A stretch of 64,000 bases of DNA from Bradyrhizobium sp. dw_78 (GTDB lineage Bacteria; Pseudomonadota; Alphaproteobacteria; Rhizobiales; Xanthobacteraceae). The DNA lies in assembly GCF_018449525.1 (NCBI RefSeq), contig NZ_JAAVUS010000015.1:62001-126000 (forward strand), given 5' to 3'. The notes beneath the pieces are model-generated. The model saw only the letters and a list, made by a program, of their open reading frames with translations. It did no database searches and was not told where the DNA came from. A program made the position numbers and the translations under genes. Shown here in pieces: positions 1-9,132 of this stretch (its first letter is position 1; every line of letters starts with the position of its first letter).

Positions 1-505
1 CTTCCATCGCCCATTTGCTGGCGCAGTACAGCGACCTGCGTGCGCCGCCGACATGTCCCATCTGGGAGGACATGTTGATGATCGAGCCCGGCCGCTCCTC
101 CGCCAGCAAGCGCCGGACCACAGCCTGCGTCAGGAAGTAGGCGGCGCGCACGTTCAGGTTCATGATGACGTCGAAGTCCTCATCGAGGACATCCGTCATC
201 GGCTTCGGCCGGTTGGTTCCGGCGTTGTTGACCAGAATCTCGTAGGGCTCTCGCGCGCCGATCTGCCTTCTCATATCCGCAAGATCGGTGACGTCGAGCT
301 GAAGCGTATCGACGGAATGCCCTTCCAGCCGGAGGGCCTCCGCAGCTTCCGCCAGTTCGCCCGCAGTCCTGGCGCAAAGGGTTACGTGTGCGCCCGCGGC
401 GGCCAACGCGCCCGCGGCGCCGAGGCCGATACCGCGACCGGCCCCAGTCACGAGCGCTCTGCGCCCGTCGATTCGAAACGAAGGCGTCCTGAAGGGAATT
501 GTCAT
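1..505 (-). CDS. SDR-family oxidoreductase, C-terminus cut by window edge
   Basis: NAD(P)-dependent short-chain dehydrogenase, of which 168 N-terminal residues lie in the window. Visible landmarks are the cofactor loop TGAGRGIG (residues 20-27), NNAG (93-96), the catalytic serine in NMSS (about 146) and the YCASK catalytic Tyr160/Lys164. The start ATG at 505 places TGAGRGIG at the normal distance from the N-terminus. It is the last visible gene of a minus-strand run after the MFS permease (57-bp gap), the HisD-like dehydrogenase and the cyclase, so it probably oxidises or reduces an alcohol or ketone in the same catabolic route. The substrate cannot be read from the sequence. Confidence 0.9.
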   Translation of the reverse strand, partial: MTIPFRTPSFRIDGRRALVTGAGRGIGLGAAGALAAAGAHVTLCARTAGELAEAAEALRLEGHSVDTLQLDVTDLADMRRQIGAREPYEILVNNAGTNRPKPMTDVLDEDFDVIMNLNVRAAYFLTQAVVRRLLAEERPGSIINMSSQMGHVGGARRSLYCASKWAME

Positions 506-562
506 CGATACCCCTGTTGCACCTGCCGGCTCGCGAGCCTGGTGAGCGTTGACGAAGACGAT

Positions 563-1981
563 CTAGGTTCGGGCGGAGCTGCTCGCTGCCAACTCGACCT
601 TGGAAGGCCGGGATTCGATTTCGCTTTCGATGGCTTCGATCGAGCGCCCCTTGGTCTCTATCCCGAAGATGATGAATGCGAGGCAGGCCAGCCCATACCA
701 GGCGGCGAAGTAGAAAAACGCATTCTCAAACGAGACACCCGATGCGGCAGGTCCCGACGAGGTCGATGTGCCCACGATCAGTGCCAGTCCCATCGGACCG
801 ATGATCTTGCCGATGCCGCCGAAACCATAGGAGGCGCCCATGCCCGTTGCGCGAAGACGCATCGGCCAGACCTCGGCGGAATACGGCCCTACGATGGCAA
901 ATCCCCCTTCGCCGAAGAAGTAAGCCAGCATCAGCACCGCCAGGAACGCGACAAAGGATGCGGCGAGAGCTCCTCCGAACAGGGCGGCTACGACGAGCAT
1001 CACGGTCGCTCCGACGGTGCAGAGAATGCCAGCCCGCCGTCGCCCGATCACTTCCGACAACAGTGAAAATGCTATTCGTCCCAGCAAGGCCGCCGCGGTC
1101 ACAAAGATCATGTAGAAGGCCGCCTGGGTCGGCGGCACGCCCAGGAGCTGCACAAGCAGCGTGGGCGACCACAGCGTCAGGCCGTAATATCCCGTCTGCA
1201 TCCCGAGATTCGAAATCCACGAAAGCGCGACGCTCTTGGGATAGTGGAACAGCTCGCTGAACTTCGGTTGACGTGCCTTGACATCCTCCGTCACAGCCGG
1301 AAGGCTCGCAGCATCGACCTGAAGCGCCCACGCGATCGATTTGCGTGCGTCGTCGGCGCGACCGTTATGGAGAAGCCAACGCGGCGACTCCGGAATCCAC
1401 GCGCGAGCGGCAAGCGTGATCAAGCTCAGGCCGACGCACACCGCCATCAGTCCACGCCATCCGATCGATGGCGCCAGGAACGCGACCATGACCGAGCCGA
1501 GCAGGAATCCGATCGGCACCGCCGCCGTGACCAGGCCGCTGATCGAGCCGCGTTTCGATGTCGGCACGAACTCCTGGATCAGCGGCAGATCGACGCAATA
1601 GAGGCCGCCGGCGCCGAATCCGATCAAAAATCTGAAGAACGAAAGATAGATCCAGCCATAGGTGACGCTTTCCGGCGTGAAGATCAGCGCCCCGGTGCTG
1701 GCCGAGAACAATGCGATGGTCGAGATGAAGACCTTGCGTCGCCCTATCCTGTCGGCGAGCCAGCCGAAGAACGTGGCGCCGAGCATCGATCCGACGCCGG
1801 ACGCCAGCAATATCACCGAAGACGTTCCGAAGGTGAGATGCCAGGGCTTGGCCAGGAAGGTGAGGACGAAACCGATCAGGAAATAATCGAGGAACTCGAG
1901 GATCAGGCCGAATGATCCGGCAAAAATGAGCTTCTTCTGATTGAGACTGAGGTGACGTTGACGGTCCAGGGCTGCGAACAT
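563..1981 (-). CDS. MFS transporter, 12-TM sugar/organic-acid porter type
   Basis: Inner-membrane major facilitator, 472 residues. The conserved loop GWLADRIGRRKVF after TM2, the PESPRWL motif at the end of TM6 and a second GRRRAG loop in the C-terminal half are visible. An upstream in-frame start exists at 2044, but ATG 1981 is preceded by a strong GGAGGAAA ribosome site and matches the start of its paralogue at 41842, so I use 1981. It lies 115 bp downstream of the HisD-like gene in the same operon and most likely imports the substrate of that pathway. The specificity is unknown. Confidence 0.92.
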   Translation of the reverse strand: MFAALDRQRHLSLNQKKLIFAGSFGLILEFLDYFLIGFVLTFLAKPWHLTFGTSSVILLASGVGSMLGATFFGWLADRIGRRKVFISTIALFSASTGALIFTPESVTYGWIYLSFFRFLIGFGAGGLYCVDLPLIQEFVPTSKRGSISGLVTAAVPIGFLLGSVMVAFLAPSIGWRGLMAVCVGLSLITLAARAWIPESPRWLLHNGRADDARKSIAWALQVDAASLPAVTEDVKARQPKFSELFHYPKSVALSWISNLGMQTGYYGLTLWSPTLLVQLLGVPPTQAAFYMIFVTAAALLGRIAFSLLSEVIGRRRAGILCTVGATVMLVVAALFGGALAASFVAFLAVLMLAYFFGEGGFAIVGPYSAEVWPMRLRATGMGASYGFGGIGKIIGPMGLALIVGTSTSSGPAASGVSFENAFFYFAAWYGLACLAFIIFGIETKGRSIEAIESEIESRPSKVELAASSSART

Positions 1982-2096
1982 GGGGTTTCCTCCGCTGTAC
2001 AAGACAGCGCTCGCGCGATTGATCGCGCTGATTATTGGGGGCAATGGCCGGAGCGGACGATCCGCTCCGGTTTATCTGTTGACGGTGGCGACGGCC

Positions 2097-3404
2097 CTAT
2101 TCGGCCGCGGCCCCGTAGGGAATGTTGCGGCCACCGTAGCGTCGCACCCGGATGTTGGCCTGCTCGGCATGCCCTACGAAACCTTCAAGCATGCAGAGTC
2201 GCGAGCAATACTCGCCGATCAGCGCGGAAGCCGCGTCCGTGGTCACACGCTGGTAGGTGACCGTCTTCAGGAATTTTCCGACCCAAAGACCGCCGGTGTA
2301 CCGGGCCGCCTTGAGCGTCGGCAGCGTGTGATTGGTACCGATCACCTTGTCGCCGAACGCGACATTGGTGCGCGGCCCGAGGAACAGCGCGCCGTAGTTG
2401 GTCATATTTTTCAGAAAGTAGTCGGGATCGCGGGTCATGACCTGGACATGCTCCGATGCGATCCGGTCCGCTTCCTTGACCATCTCCTGTTCGCTTTCGC
2501 AGACGATCACTTCGCCGTATTCGTCCCACGCCTTGGCGGCGACTTCGCCGGTGGGAAGAATGGCGAGAATCCGCTGTATCTCGGACATCGTGTCGCGCGC
2601 CAGCTTCCTCGAATTAGTGAGCAGGATGGCGGGCGAATTCGGGCCGTGCTCCGCCTGCCCCAATAGATCGGTCGCGCACATCTCGCCGTCGACAGTCTCG
2701 TCGGCGATCACCAGGGTTTCGGTAGGTCCGGCGAACAGGTCGATCCCGACCCTCCCGAACAGCTGCCGCTTGGCTTCGGCGACGAATGCGTTACCGGGAC
2801 CGACCAGCATGTCGACCGCCCCGATCGACTTGGTTCCGATCGCCATCGCTCCGATGGCCTGGACTCCGCCAAGACAGTAGATCTCGTCGGCGCCGGCGAG
2901 ATGCTGCGCAGCGACGATGGCGGGCGCGGGCTTGCCGTGATAGGGCGGCGCGCAGGTCACGATACGGTCGACGCCGGCAACCTTCGCGGTGATGACCGAC
3001 ATGTGGGCCGAAGCGAGCAACGGATATTTCCCGCCCGGAACATAGCACCCCACCGAATTCACCGGGATGTGCTTGTGTCCCAGCGTCACGCCGGGGAGCG
3101 TTTCCACCTCGATGTCCAGCATGGAATTGCGCTGATGTTGAGCGAAATTGCGCACCTGCTCCTGCGCGAAGCGGATGTCCTCGATATCCCGCGAGGATAG
3201 CTGGCCGACGCAGTCCTTGATTTCGGACGAGGTCAGCCGGTAATCCTCACGGTCCCAGCCGTCGAACTTCACCGATAATTCGCGCACCGCGACATCACCG
3301 CGCAGTTCGATATCGCTCAAGATTCCCTCGACCGTAGCCCGGACCTTTGCCTGGTCCTCGGCACGCAACGCCGCGTCGCGCCCTCGCTTGAGATACTCGA
3401 CCAT
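2097..3404 (-). CDS. Histidinol dehydrogenase-family (HisD-like) NAD-dependent dehydrogenase, catabolic type
   Basis: Zinc alcohol dehydrogenase of the HisD superfamily, 435 residues. The HisD metal and catalytic residues are all present: Gln250 and His253 in GQAEHG, the Glu318-His319 catalytic pair in SEHVQ, Asp352 in FGDK followed by GTNH, and His412 in GFVGHAEQ. No histidine-biosynthesis gene is nearby. The neighbours are an MFS permease, an SDR and a cyclase, which argues for a catabolic paralogue. The overall look (YVPGG, GTNHTLPT, YTGGL) resembles 2,3-dihydroxypropane-1-sulfonate 3-dehydrogenase (HpsN) more than biosynthetic HisD, but I cannot prove that substrate. The gene begins 16 bp after the cyclase stop. 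Confidence 0.88.
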   Translation of the reverse strand: MVEYLKRGRDAALRAEDQAKVRATVEGILSDIELRGDVAVRELSVKFDGWDREDYRLTSSEIKDCVGQLSSRDIEDIRFAQEQVRNFAQHQRNSMLDIEVETLPGVTLGHKHIPVNSVGCYVPGGKYPLLASAHMSVITAKVAGVDRIVTCAPPYHGKPAPAIVAAQHLAGADEIYCLGGVQAIGAMAIGTKSIGAVDMLVGPGNAFVAEAKRQLFGRVGIDLFAGPTETLVIADETVDGEMCATDLLGQAEHGPNSPAILLTNSRKLARDTMSEIQRILAILPTGEVAAKAWDEYGEVIVCESEQEMVKEADRIASEHVQVMTRDPDYFLKNMTNYGALFLGPRTNVAFGDKVIGTNHTLPTLKAARYTGGLWVGKFLKTVTYQRVTTDAASALIGEYCSRLCMLEGFVGHAEQANIRVRRYGGRNIPYGAAAE

Positions 3405-3420
3405 ACTGCTTCTCCCGCTT

Positions 3421-4371
3421 CTACTTGATTGCCTGAGGGTTGATCGGCGATCCGGCGCCTCCGGGCAAATGAAGCGGAGGCGCGGTGAAGAAGAATTCGT
3501 AGACGCCGTCCTCGGCGCAGTCCTGCGCCAATTCCTTCAGGTAGAAAATCTCCCCCATCGAGATCCCGAGAGCGGGAATGACGACCCAGTGCCATGGCTG
3601 ATTGGCCTCGTTCGTTTCGTTGGGGCGCACTTCACACCCCCATGTGTCCGAACAGATGGCCGCGACGTCCTTCTCGCGAAGCCAATAGCAGGTCTCGAAA
3701 GCAAAGCCCGGTGCATCGCCGCCCGCGTATCCGTTCCAATCCTTTTTGGCGAGACAGCGCTCCTGGTGGCCGGTGCGCACAATTACGAAATCACCCTTGC
3801 GGACCTGCACCTTCTGCGCGGCAGCGCAGGCATTCAGATCGTCGATTGTAATGCCGTATCCATCGTCGAGCGAATCCACTCCCTTAAACCGGGCCACGTC
3901 AAGGAGAACGCCGCGTCCCACCATCTTGTCTCGGACCTGCTCGATGCCCAGCTTCCTCGCGCCGCGCGCGTCGACCAGCGACGCGTCGAAGCCATTGTAC
4001 ATCTTGTCGTCCAGGAAGATGTGGCAGAGTGCGTCCCATTGGGTCGACGCCTGGCAGGGCATATTGATCGCGTCATCGGCATAGCGCAGGTACGGTGCCG
4101 GCTCGTCCTGATTGCCGGACTTCGCGTCCGTGCCCGTCGCAAGCATCGTATGAATCGGATTCCAGCGGCCGCCGAAGAGACCAGATTGAATCGGCTCCTT
4201 CAGAGACAGCCCGAGCGCGAACACCCGCCCCTTCCGAATCAACCGCCCGGCACCGACGATGTCTTCCGGCGTCACGTTGTTCAAGGTACCGATCTGGTCG
4301 TCGGAACCCCATCGTCCCCAGTTCGAGAGTTTCTTTGCGGCTTCATAAATAGCGGCGCGGTCAACCTTCAT
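3421..4371 (-). CDS. Cyclase-family metal hydrolase (kynurenine formamidase/isatin hydrolase superfamily)
   Basis: Cytoplasmic metal-dependent hydrolase of 316 residues, PF04199 type. The usual HxGTHxDxPxH metal site appears in the form TQWDALCH (residues 110-117), the variant seen in the longer ~300-residue subfamily. Family members hydrolyse cyclic amides, lactones or N-formyl bonds. It is the first gene of the minus-strand operon, with AGGGAAGAAG as ribosome site before ATG 4371. Two operator-like repeats and a divergent TetR gene lie upstream. The product may feed the HisD-like dehydrogenase downstream, which is inference from order only. Confidence 0.87.
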   Translation of the reverse strand: MKVDRAAIYEAAKKLSNWGRWGSDDQIGTLNNVTPEDIVGAGRLIRKGRVFALGLSLKEPIQSGLFGGRWNPIHTMLATGTDAKSGNQDEPAPYLRYADDAINMPCQASTQWDALCHIFLDDKMYNGFDASLVDARGARKLGIEQVRDKMVGRGVLLDVARFKGVDSLDDGYGITIDDLNACAAAQKVQVRKGDFVIVRTGHQERCLAKKDWNGYAGGDAPGFAFETCYWLREKDVAAICSDTWGCEVRPNETNEANQPWHWVVIPALGISMGEIFYLKELAQDCAEDGVYEFFFTAPPLHLPGGAGSPINPQAIK

Positions 4372-4738
4372 GAGCTTCTTCCCTAACGTCCGTTGTTTAT
4401 CGATTGATAACTTACATAGCTAGAAGCACATCATCAAGCTGAAATGTAGTGATGCACTGCACAATTTCACTTTCTGTGTCGTTATCGATTGATCAATTAA
4501 AAAGAAGAATGGCGGCCGGGGCCTCCGGCTGCATGCCGAGCCGTCCGACCGGGGATTGCCTGTGGATCTAGCCGGTCTAAGACGTTCGATCATACGAGAC
4601 CGGCATCCGCTGCCGGAGAGCGGCCGGCCTCCATCGCACGGTTTGTCCTTGCGTCGGCCTGTGTGATAAAGGCCATATCTTTTCGGACTCGTGCGCCGCC
4701 TGCTCCGCGCAGACCATTCCAGCTAAGGATGCCGTTTA
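4372..4738. promoter_or_regulatory. Divergent promoter region with two TetR-operator-like repeats
   Basis: This 367-bp gene-free stretch separates the cyclase operon (minus) from the TetR gene (plus). The 12-mer TTATCGATTGAT occurs twice on the plus strand, at 4397-4408 and 4482-4493. The first copy extends to TTATCGATTGATAA, a near-perfect inverted repeat (TTATC/GATAA), and ends about 40 bp upstream of the cyclase start. The spacing between copies is 85 bp. The segment is AT-rich compared with its neighbours. Binding by the divergent TetR protein is inferred from position and symmetry. Confidence 0.55.
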
Positions 4739-5488
4739 ATGCGACGGACGTTGAAGGAATCGAAGAAGGCGCCGGAAAGAAGGCGCAATCCTTTGTCCGG
4801 CGGGAAAAGCAGCGGTGCCAAGCCGAGCGCTCGGTCCGCTTCGCAGAAGACCAAGCGTCTTCCCTTTGAACAACGTCGCAAGCTTATTGTAAGGAAAGCG
4901 GCCGAGTTCTTTGCGGAATCGGGCTTCGCGGCCACGACGCGCGAACTCGCCGACCATCTGGGAACGACCCAGCCGCTACTCTACAAGTACTTCAAAACCA
5001 AAAAGGACCTGGTAGACGAGGTGTATAAGAGCGTCTTCCTCGACGTATGGGATGATTCCTGGGACGACCTGCTGATCGATCGTTCGCGCCCTGTGGAAGA
5101 GCGGCTTGTCGAGTTCTACGCGCGCTATACCGATGTCATCATGAACCGCGGCTGGATGCGGATATATCTTTTCGCAGGCTTGAGGGACGTCGGAATCACG
5201 AGTTCATACATCAGGCTGCTGGAAGAGCGGATCATACGGAGGATCGCAGTCGAGATTTGTACGTTCTGCGGCATCGAGCTCACGACCGACAACGAATCCC
5301 ATTACATCGAGATCGCCTGGAGCCTTCAAGGCAGCATCTTCTACTACGGCGTTCGCAAGTACGCTTACGGGCTGTCGCCGCGAACGGACAAGGATTTCGT
5401 CATCCGCAACATTGTCGGCATCTACGTGAAGGCATGGCCTCACGAGATGGTGGTGACGAGCCCTCCCCGCTCCGTCCAGCTTCTTTAG
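4739..5488 (+). CDS. TetR/AcrR-family transcriptional regulator
   Basis: DNA-binding repressor of 249 residues. A basic, low-complexity N-terminal tail of about 42 residues precedes the TetR helix-turn-helix (roughly 45-90, with TTRELADHLGTTQPLLYKYF). The remaining helices form the usual ligand-binding dimerisation domain. ATG 4739 is preceded by AAGGAT at a workable distance, and the long basic tail is therefore kept, although an internal start cannot be excluded. It is transcribed away from the cyclase-HisD-MFS-SDR operon and is the natural candidate to control it through the repeats at 4397 and 4482. Confidence 0.9.
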   Translation: MRRTLKESKKAPERRRNPLSGGKSSGAKPSARSASQKTKRLPFEQRRKLIVRKAAEFFAESGFAATTRELADHLGTTQPLLYKYFKTKKDLVDEVYKSVFLDVWDDSWDDLLIDRSRPVEERLVEFYARYTDVIMNRGWMRIYLFAGLRDVGITSSYIRLLEERIIRRIAVEICTFCGIELTTDNESHYIEIAWSLQGSIFYYGVRKYAYGLSPRTDKDFVIRNIVGIYVKAWPHEMVVTSPPRSVQLL

Positions 5489-5500
5489 CTCCAGAATTGT

Positions 5501-5519
5501 TGCAGGCTGGTGCCTGTTT
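5501..5519 (+). terminator. Short terminator-like hairpin after TetR gene
   Basis: CAGGC-TGGT-GCCTG (5503-5516) forms a 5-bp stem with a 4-nt loop and is followed by TTTC, 13 bp after the TetR stop. The stem is short and the T-run weak, so this is tentative. It lies at the convergent junction with the reductase gene. Confidence 0.35.
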
Positions 5520-5631
5520 CAGGACGTGATGGGAGTTGGAGCTCTCTATCTTCCTCCAATTGGGCCGAGGGGGCGACCGGGCGATGTTCGCCGCGCTCCA
5601 AAATCTTCATCTCTGCTGAGCCACGGCTCGC

Positions 5632-6579
5632 TCACAAATCGAGCGTCATCTCCAGCCGCGCGCGTGATACACACGGCATGATGCGATCCTGCCGCTTCGA
5701 CAAGGGCAGCACCTTGTCGCGATGGATGACCGAGCCCGATCGATAGCCGCATTCGCAGGAGCCGCAAACGCCGGCCTCACAGGAGGCCCGAATCTCGAAG
5801 CCATTTGTACGCAGCACATCGAGCAGCGACCGATCGGCCGGCACATGGAGGATCTGCCCGGTGGACGCGATATGCACATCGAACGGCTCCGGCTTAAAAT
5901 TCTCGTCGGCCGTAGCCTGGAACGCTTCGACATGAACTTGCGAGGCTGGCCACTCGGCCTGCGTCAGCGCGGCTTCGACCGCCGCCGACAACGACTGCGG
6001 GCCGCAGGCATAGACATGCGTTCCATCGCGAGGCGATCCGAGCAGCCGCGGATCAAAGCGGCGCTGGTCCGCCGATGACCAAACCGAGAGGCGAGATCCG
6101 CAGATATCGCGCAACTCCGGCAGCAACGGAGCCCGGTCTTCCGACGGAACGCAGAAGTGAACCTCGAAATCCGCCTGTGCGGCTTTCAGGCTGCGCGCCA
6201 TCGCGACAACGGGGGTAACGCCGATGCCCCCGGCGACAAGAACATGGCGGTATGCGGTGGCCGCCAATTCGAAATTGTTGCGCGGCGCAGACACATGCAG
6301 GATCGCCTCACTGGCGGCGCTCTCATGAACCCAGCGCGAGCCGCCACGCCCCTCCGCCTCGCGCTTGATCGCCACTTCATATCGACTGCAATCGGCGGGA
6401 TCGCCGCAGAGCGAATATTGGCGAATGCGCCCGTCAGGTAGCCGCAGGTCGACATGCGCGCCGGCGGTCCATCGCGGAAGTGTGGGGCGCAGCGGATGCA
6501 CCAATGTCAGGTGAAGCACGTCTGACGTCACGTGGCGGACCTCAGCCACGCGAAGCTTCATGATAATCCGAGCCGTCAT
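5632..6579 (-). CDS. PDR/VanB-type oxidoreductase: flavin reductase with C-terminal [2Fe-2S] ferredoxin
   Basis: Cytoplasmic electron-transfer protein, 315 residues. An N-terminal flavin-binding barrel has RQYSL (53-57). The NAD(P)-binding domain has GGIGVTP (117-123) and YACGP (190-194). A plant-type ferredoxin domain has ligands Cys267, Cys272, Cys275 and Cys303. Such proteins normally pass electrons from NAD(P)H to a partner oxygenase, but no oxygenase is nearby. Instead the start overlaps the MOSC stop by 4 bp (ATGA, 6576-6579), suggesting translational coupling and that the MOSC protein is the electron acceptor. It is the last gene of the five-gene operon that begins with tctB at 9605. 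Confidence 0.92.
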   Translation of the reverse strand: MTARIIMKLRVAEVRHVTSDVLHLTLVHPLRPTLPRWTAGAHVDLRLPDGRIRQYSLCGDPADCSRYEVAIKREAEGRGGSRWVHESAASEAILHVSAPRNNFELAATAYRHVLVAGGIGVTPVVAMARSLKAAQADFEVHFCVPSEDRAPLLPELRDICGSRLSVWSSADQRRFDPRLLGSPRDGTHVYACGPQSLSAAVEAALTQAEWPASQVHVEAFQATADENFKPEPFDVHIASTGQILHVPADRSLLDVLRTNGFEIRASCEAGVCGSCECGYRSGSVIHRDKVLPLSKRQDRIMPCVSRARLEMTLDL

Positions 6580-7163
6580 TCGCCCCCGACCATTTCGATG
6601 ACGTCGCCCGGCCGAATGGTTCCCCCCTTCTCGATCCCGCAGTTCAGCCCGGACCGGTTATAGAGAGGCAGAAACACCGGTGAGCCGAGCAATTCCTCCA
6701 AATAGCGGCAGGGAAAGTTGAGACGCCCGCCACGCAAGACCACATCGCCGATACGGAAACGGCGTCCGACGAGGTGGTTCAAGGGAACGCCGATGACAGT
6801 CAGATTGCGGCGATGGTCTTCCGGCGCCAAGCTAATGGGCCCGGACTGCAACGGCGGATCGTTGCGGGCTAGCGCATCGAGCGCTTCTTGTTCGATCAGG
6901 GTCACCTCGCGCACATCAGGCTTCGGCGAGTAGGTGCCGGTGCCGAGATAGTAGCGGTCGCCGACGATGCCGCGGCCCGCGACGCATTCGGCTTCCGTTA
7001 ATTCTTCCATTTCGTAGCTTGCGGCGGGCGCAATATGGATATGCAGCAACCTTCCTTGCCAGCCATTGGCACCACCGGGCGTCTTTACGGCGACAGCCCC
7101 CGCAGGATGGTCGAATGCATCGACCATCCGAGGCACCGTCGTGGATGGTGGGTGGTAGTTCAT
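6576..7163 (-). CDS. MOSC-domain protein (probable molybdenum-cofactor binding)
   Basis: Protein of 195 residues with a single MOSC domain. GDRYY (69-73), EVTLIEQEALDAL (86-98), RRN (118-120) and the conserved cysteine Cys152 in NFPCRYLE, equivalent to the Moco-ligand cysteine of MOSC sulfurases and mARC/YcbX/YiiM enzymes, are visible. Known MOSC reductases of N-hydroxylated compounds receive electrons from flavin/ferredoxin partners, and E. coli YcbX has a ferredoxin domain fused. Here the reductase-ferredoxin is the next gene with a 4-bp overlap, so a split two-component reductase is a reasonable inference. RidA lies 12 bp upstream. The substrate is unknown. Confidence 0.88.
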   Translation of the reverse strand: MNYHPPSTTVPRMVDAFDHPAGAVAVKTPGGANGWQGRLLHIHIAPAASYEMEELTEAECVAGRGIVGDRYYLGTGTYSPKPDVREVTLIEQEALDALARNDPPLQSGPISLAPEDHRRNLTVIGVPLNHLVGRRFRIGDVVLRGGRLNFPCRYLEELLGSPVFLPLYNRSGLNCGIEKGGTIRPGDVIEMVGGE

Positions 7164-7175
7164 GACGCGTCTTTC

Positions 7176-7556
7176 TCAACCCCTCAACGCGATGGCCTCG
7201 ATTTCGACCAACGCATCCTTGGGAAGACGTGCCACTTCGATGGTTGAGCGCGCCGGCGGCGTATCCTTGAAATACTCCGCGTAGATGCCGTTCATCACGG
7301 CGAAGTCGTTCATGTTTTTGAGGAACACGGTTGTCTTCACCACGGTCGTGAACGACGCTCCGCCTTCCTCAAGCACCGCGGCGAGATTCGCGAGCGACTG
7401 ACGCGTCTGCGCTTCGATGCCGTCCGGAAGATTCCCCGTCGCAGGGTCGATCGGGAGTTGTCCGGACGCGAAAACATGCGCGTCGGTCCTGATCGCTTGC
7501 GAATAGGGACCCGCCGCAGGAGCAGCCTTGGAGGTCTTTACAACTGTCTTTTCCAT
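7176..7556 (-). CDS. RidA-family enamine/imine deaminase
   Basis: Small trimeric Rid/YjgF protein of 126 residues that in characterised relatives hydrolyses reactive enamine or imine intermediates to ketones and ammonia. AAGPYSQAI near the N-terminus, FASGQLPIDP, and the C-terminal PPARSTIEVARLPKDALVEI block containing the substrate-carboxylate-binding arginine are present. Two adjacent ATGs exist (7559 and 7556). The second has the better spacing from TGAGGA. The gene sits 13 bp after tctA and 12 bp before the MOSC gene, so it is part of the operon and may remove an imine formed by it. Confidence 0.9.
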   Translation of the reverse strand: MEKTVVKTSKAAPAAGPYSQAIRTDAHVFASGQLPIDPATGNLPDGIEAQTRQSLANLAAVLEEGGASFTTVVKTTVFLKNMNDFAVMNGIYAEYFKDTPPARSTIEVARLPKDALVEIEAIALRG

Positions 7557-7569
7557 CATCGTTCCTCAG

Positions 7570-9132
7570 TTAATTAATGGGATATGCGTCGTCTCGGAGG
7601 TGATACGAAATGCTCTGGTCGGCTCCCTGAATTGTTCCGTTCTTCTTCGGACGCATGCGCACGTAGATCTGCAGCGCGATCAGCAGCACGGACAGCGCGA
7701 TAAACACTGCACTGATCGGCCGCTCGACGAACACGCTGAGGTCACCGCGCGAGACCGTCATGGCACGGCGGAAATTTTCCTCGAAGCGCGGGCCCAGAAC
7801 GAAGCCCAGCAGGATTGGCGCCGGGTGGAAGCCGAGCCGCAGCAGGACATAGCCCAGCAAGCCGATGACAGCCGTCTCGCCGACCTGGAATATGTCGTTG
7901 TTGGCGGCGTAGACGCCGATGCATACGAAGAATATCGCGCTGGGATAGAGGTACTTGTAGGGGATCGCGAGCAGCTTCACCCAAATTCCGATCAGCGGCA
8001 CGTTGAGGATGACCAGCATAACGTTGCCGATCCAGAAGCTCGCGACCAGGCCCCAGAATATATCCGGATGCTCGTTGATGAGTTGCGGGCCCGGCACGAT
8101 GCCCTGGATCATCAGCGCACCCAGCAAGAGCGCCATCACCGCATCGCCGGGAATGCCAAGGCTCATCGTCGGAATGAAATCGCCCTGCACCGAGGCATGC
8201 GTTGCAGCTTCCGGACAGACCACGCCTTCGATCATGCCGGTGCCAAACTTCTCAGGCGTCTTGGATATCTTCTTCTCGGTCGCATAAGCGACGAAGGACG
8301 CAATTGTCGGACCGGTGCCGGGAATCAGCGAGCACAGGCTTCCGATCAGCGTGCCGCGGAACATCGGCGCAATGGTGCGTCGCATCTCTTCCTTGGACGG
8401 CCGCATGTCCTTCAGCGTGACCTTGGCATATCCGGCATTGACGGCCGAGACCTGGTTGACGCTGTTCATGAACTCGCCGATGCCGAACAGGCCGAGCGCA
8501 AGCGCGATCAACTCGATGCCGTCGTCGAGATGTGTCATCCCGAAGGTGAAACGCTCGGAGCCTGTCTCGATATCGGTGCCGACGATACCCAGCATGAGGC
8601 CAAGCAGGGTCATCGCCACGCCCTTGAGCGGCGAGCCCCGCGCCAGCGTGGCTCCGGCAAGCAATCCGAGAAGCATCAGCGAACAGATTTCGGTCGGGCC
8701 GAATTGCAACGCTGCCTTCACCAGCACGGGTGCCAGGAAGATCATCTCGATGATACCCCAGGACGCACCGATGAAGGAGGCGAACACGGTGGCGCCAAGT
8801 GCCGCGCCGCCGCGGCCGGACTTGGTCATCGGAAAGCCGTCGAGACAGGTCACAGCGTGAGGCGGATGACACGGCAGGTTCAACAGGATCGAACAGATCG
8901 CCCCGCCATATTGCGCGCCATACATCACACCGGCGAGCATCAGAATGGCCCCGACCGGTTTGATGCCGTACGTCAACGGCAGAATGATCGAGATGGTGGC
9001 GAGCGGCCCCATGCCCGGCAGCACGCCCACCATGTTGCCGACCAGAACGCCGACGAGGCACCAGACGATGTTCTGCGGTTCGAGCGCGACGCCGAAACCG
9101 TACCAGAGATCGGCGAATGCGGTTCCGATCAC
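7570..9132 (-). CDS. tctA: Tripartite tricarboxylate transporter large permease, TctA family
   Basis: Large membrane subunit of a TTT solute importer, 520 residues with about 12 hydrophobic segments. The TctA hallmarks GVLPGMGPLATISIILPLTY and a second glycine-rich repeat (SLIPGTGPTIASFVAYATEKK) are visible. The open frame extends to 9363, but the extra N-terminus is arginine-rich and unlike the family. GTG 9132 overlaps the tctB stop as GTGA, so I place the start there. The partner binding protein is not adjacent. The closest candidate is the TctC-type protein at 11688 on the other strand. Confidence 0.93.
   Translation of the reverse strand: MIGTAFADLWYGFGVALEPQNIVWCLVGVLVGNMVGVLPGMGPLATISIILPLTYGIKPVGAILMLAGVMYGAQYGGAICSILLNLPCHPPHAVTCLDGFPMTKSGRGGAALGATVFASFIGASWGIIEMIFLAPVLVKAALQFGPTEICSLMLLGLLAGATLARGSPLKGVAMTLLGLMLGIVGTDIETGSERFTFGMTHLDDGIELIALALGLFGIGEFMNSVNQVSAVNAGYAKVTLKDMRPSKEEMRRTIAPMFRGTLIGSLCSLIPGTGPTIASFVAYATEKKISKTPEKFGTGMIEGVVCPEAATHASVQGDFIPTMSLGIPGDAVMALLLGALMIQGIVPGPQLINEHPDIFWGLVASFWIGNVMLVILNVPLIGIWVKLLAIPYKYLYPSAIFFVCIGVYAANNDIFQVGETAVIGLLGYVLLRLGFHPAPILLGFVLGPRFEENFRRAMTVSRGDLSVFVERPISAVFIALSVLLIALQIYVRMRPKKNGTIQGADQSISYHLRDDAYPIN

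Noticed and set aside
2097..3404. Biosynthetic histidinol dehydrogenase hisD
   Set aside because: Fold and active site fit, but context is a regulated catabolic operon without any his gene, and sequence blocks resemble catabolic paralogues.
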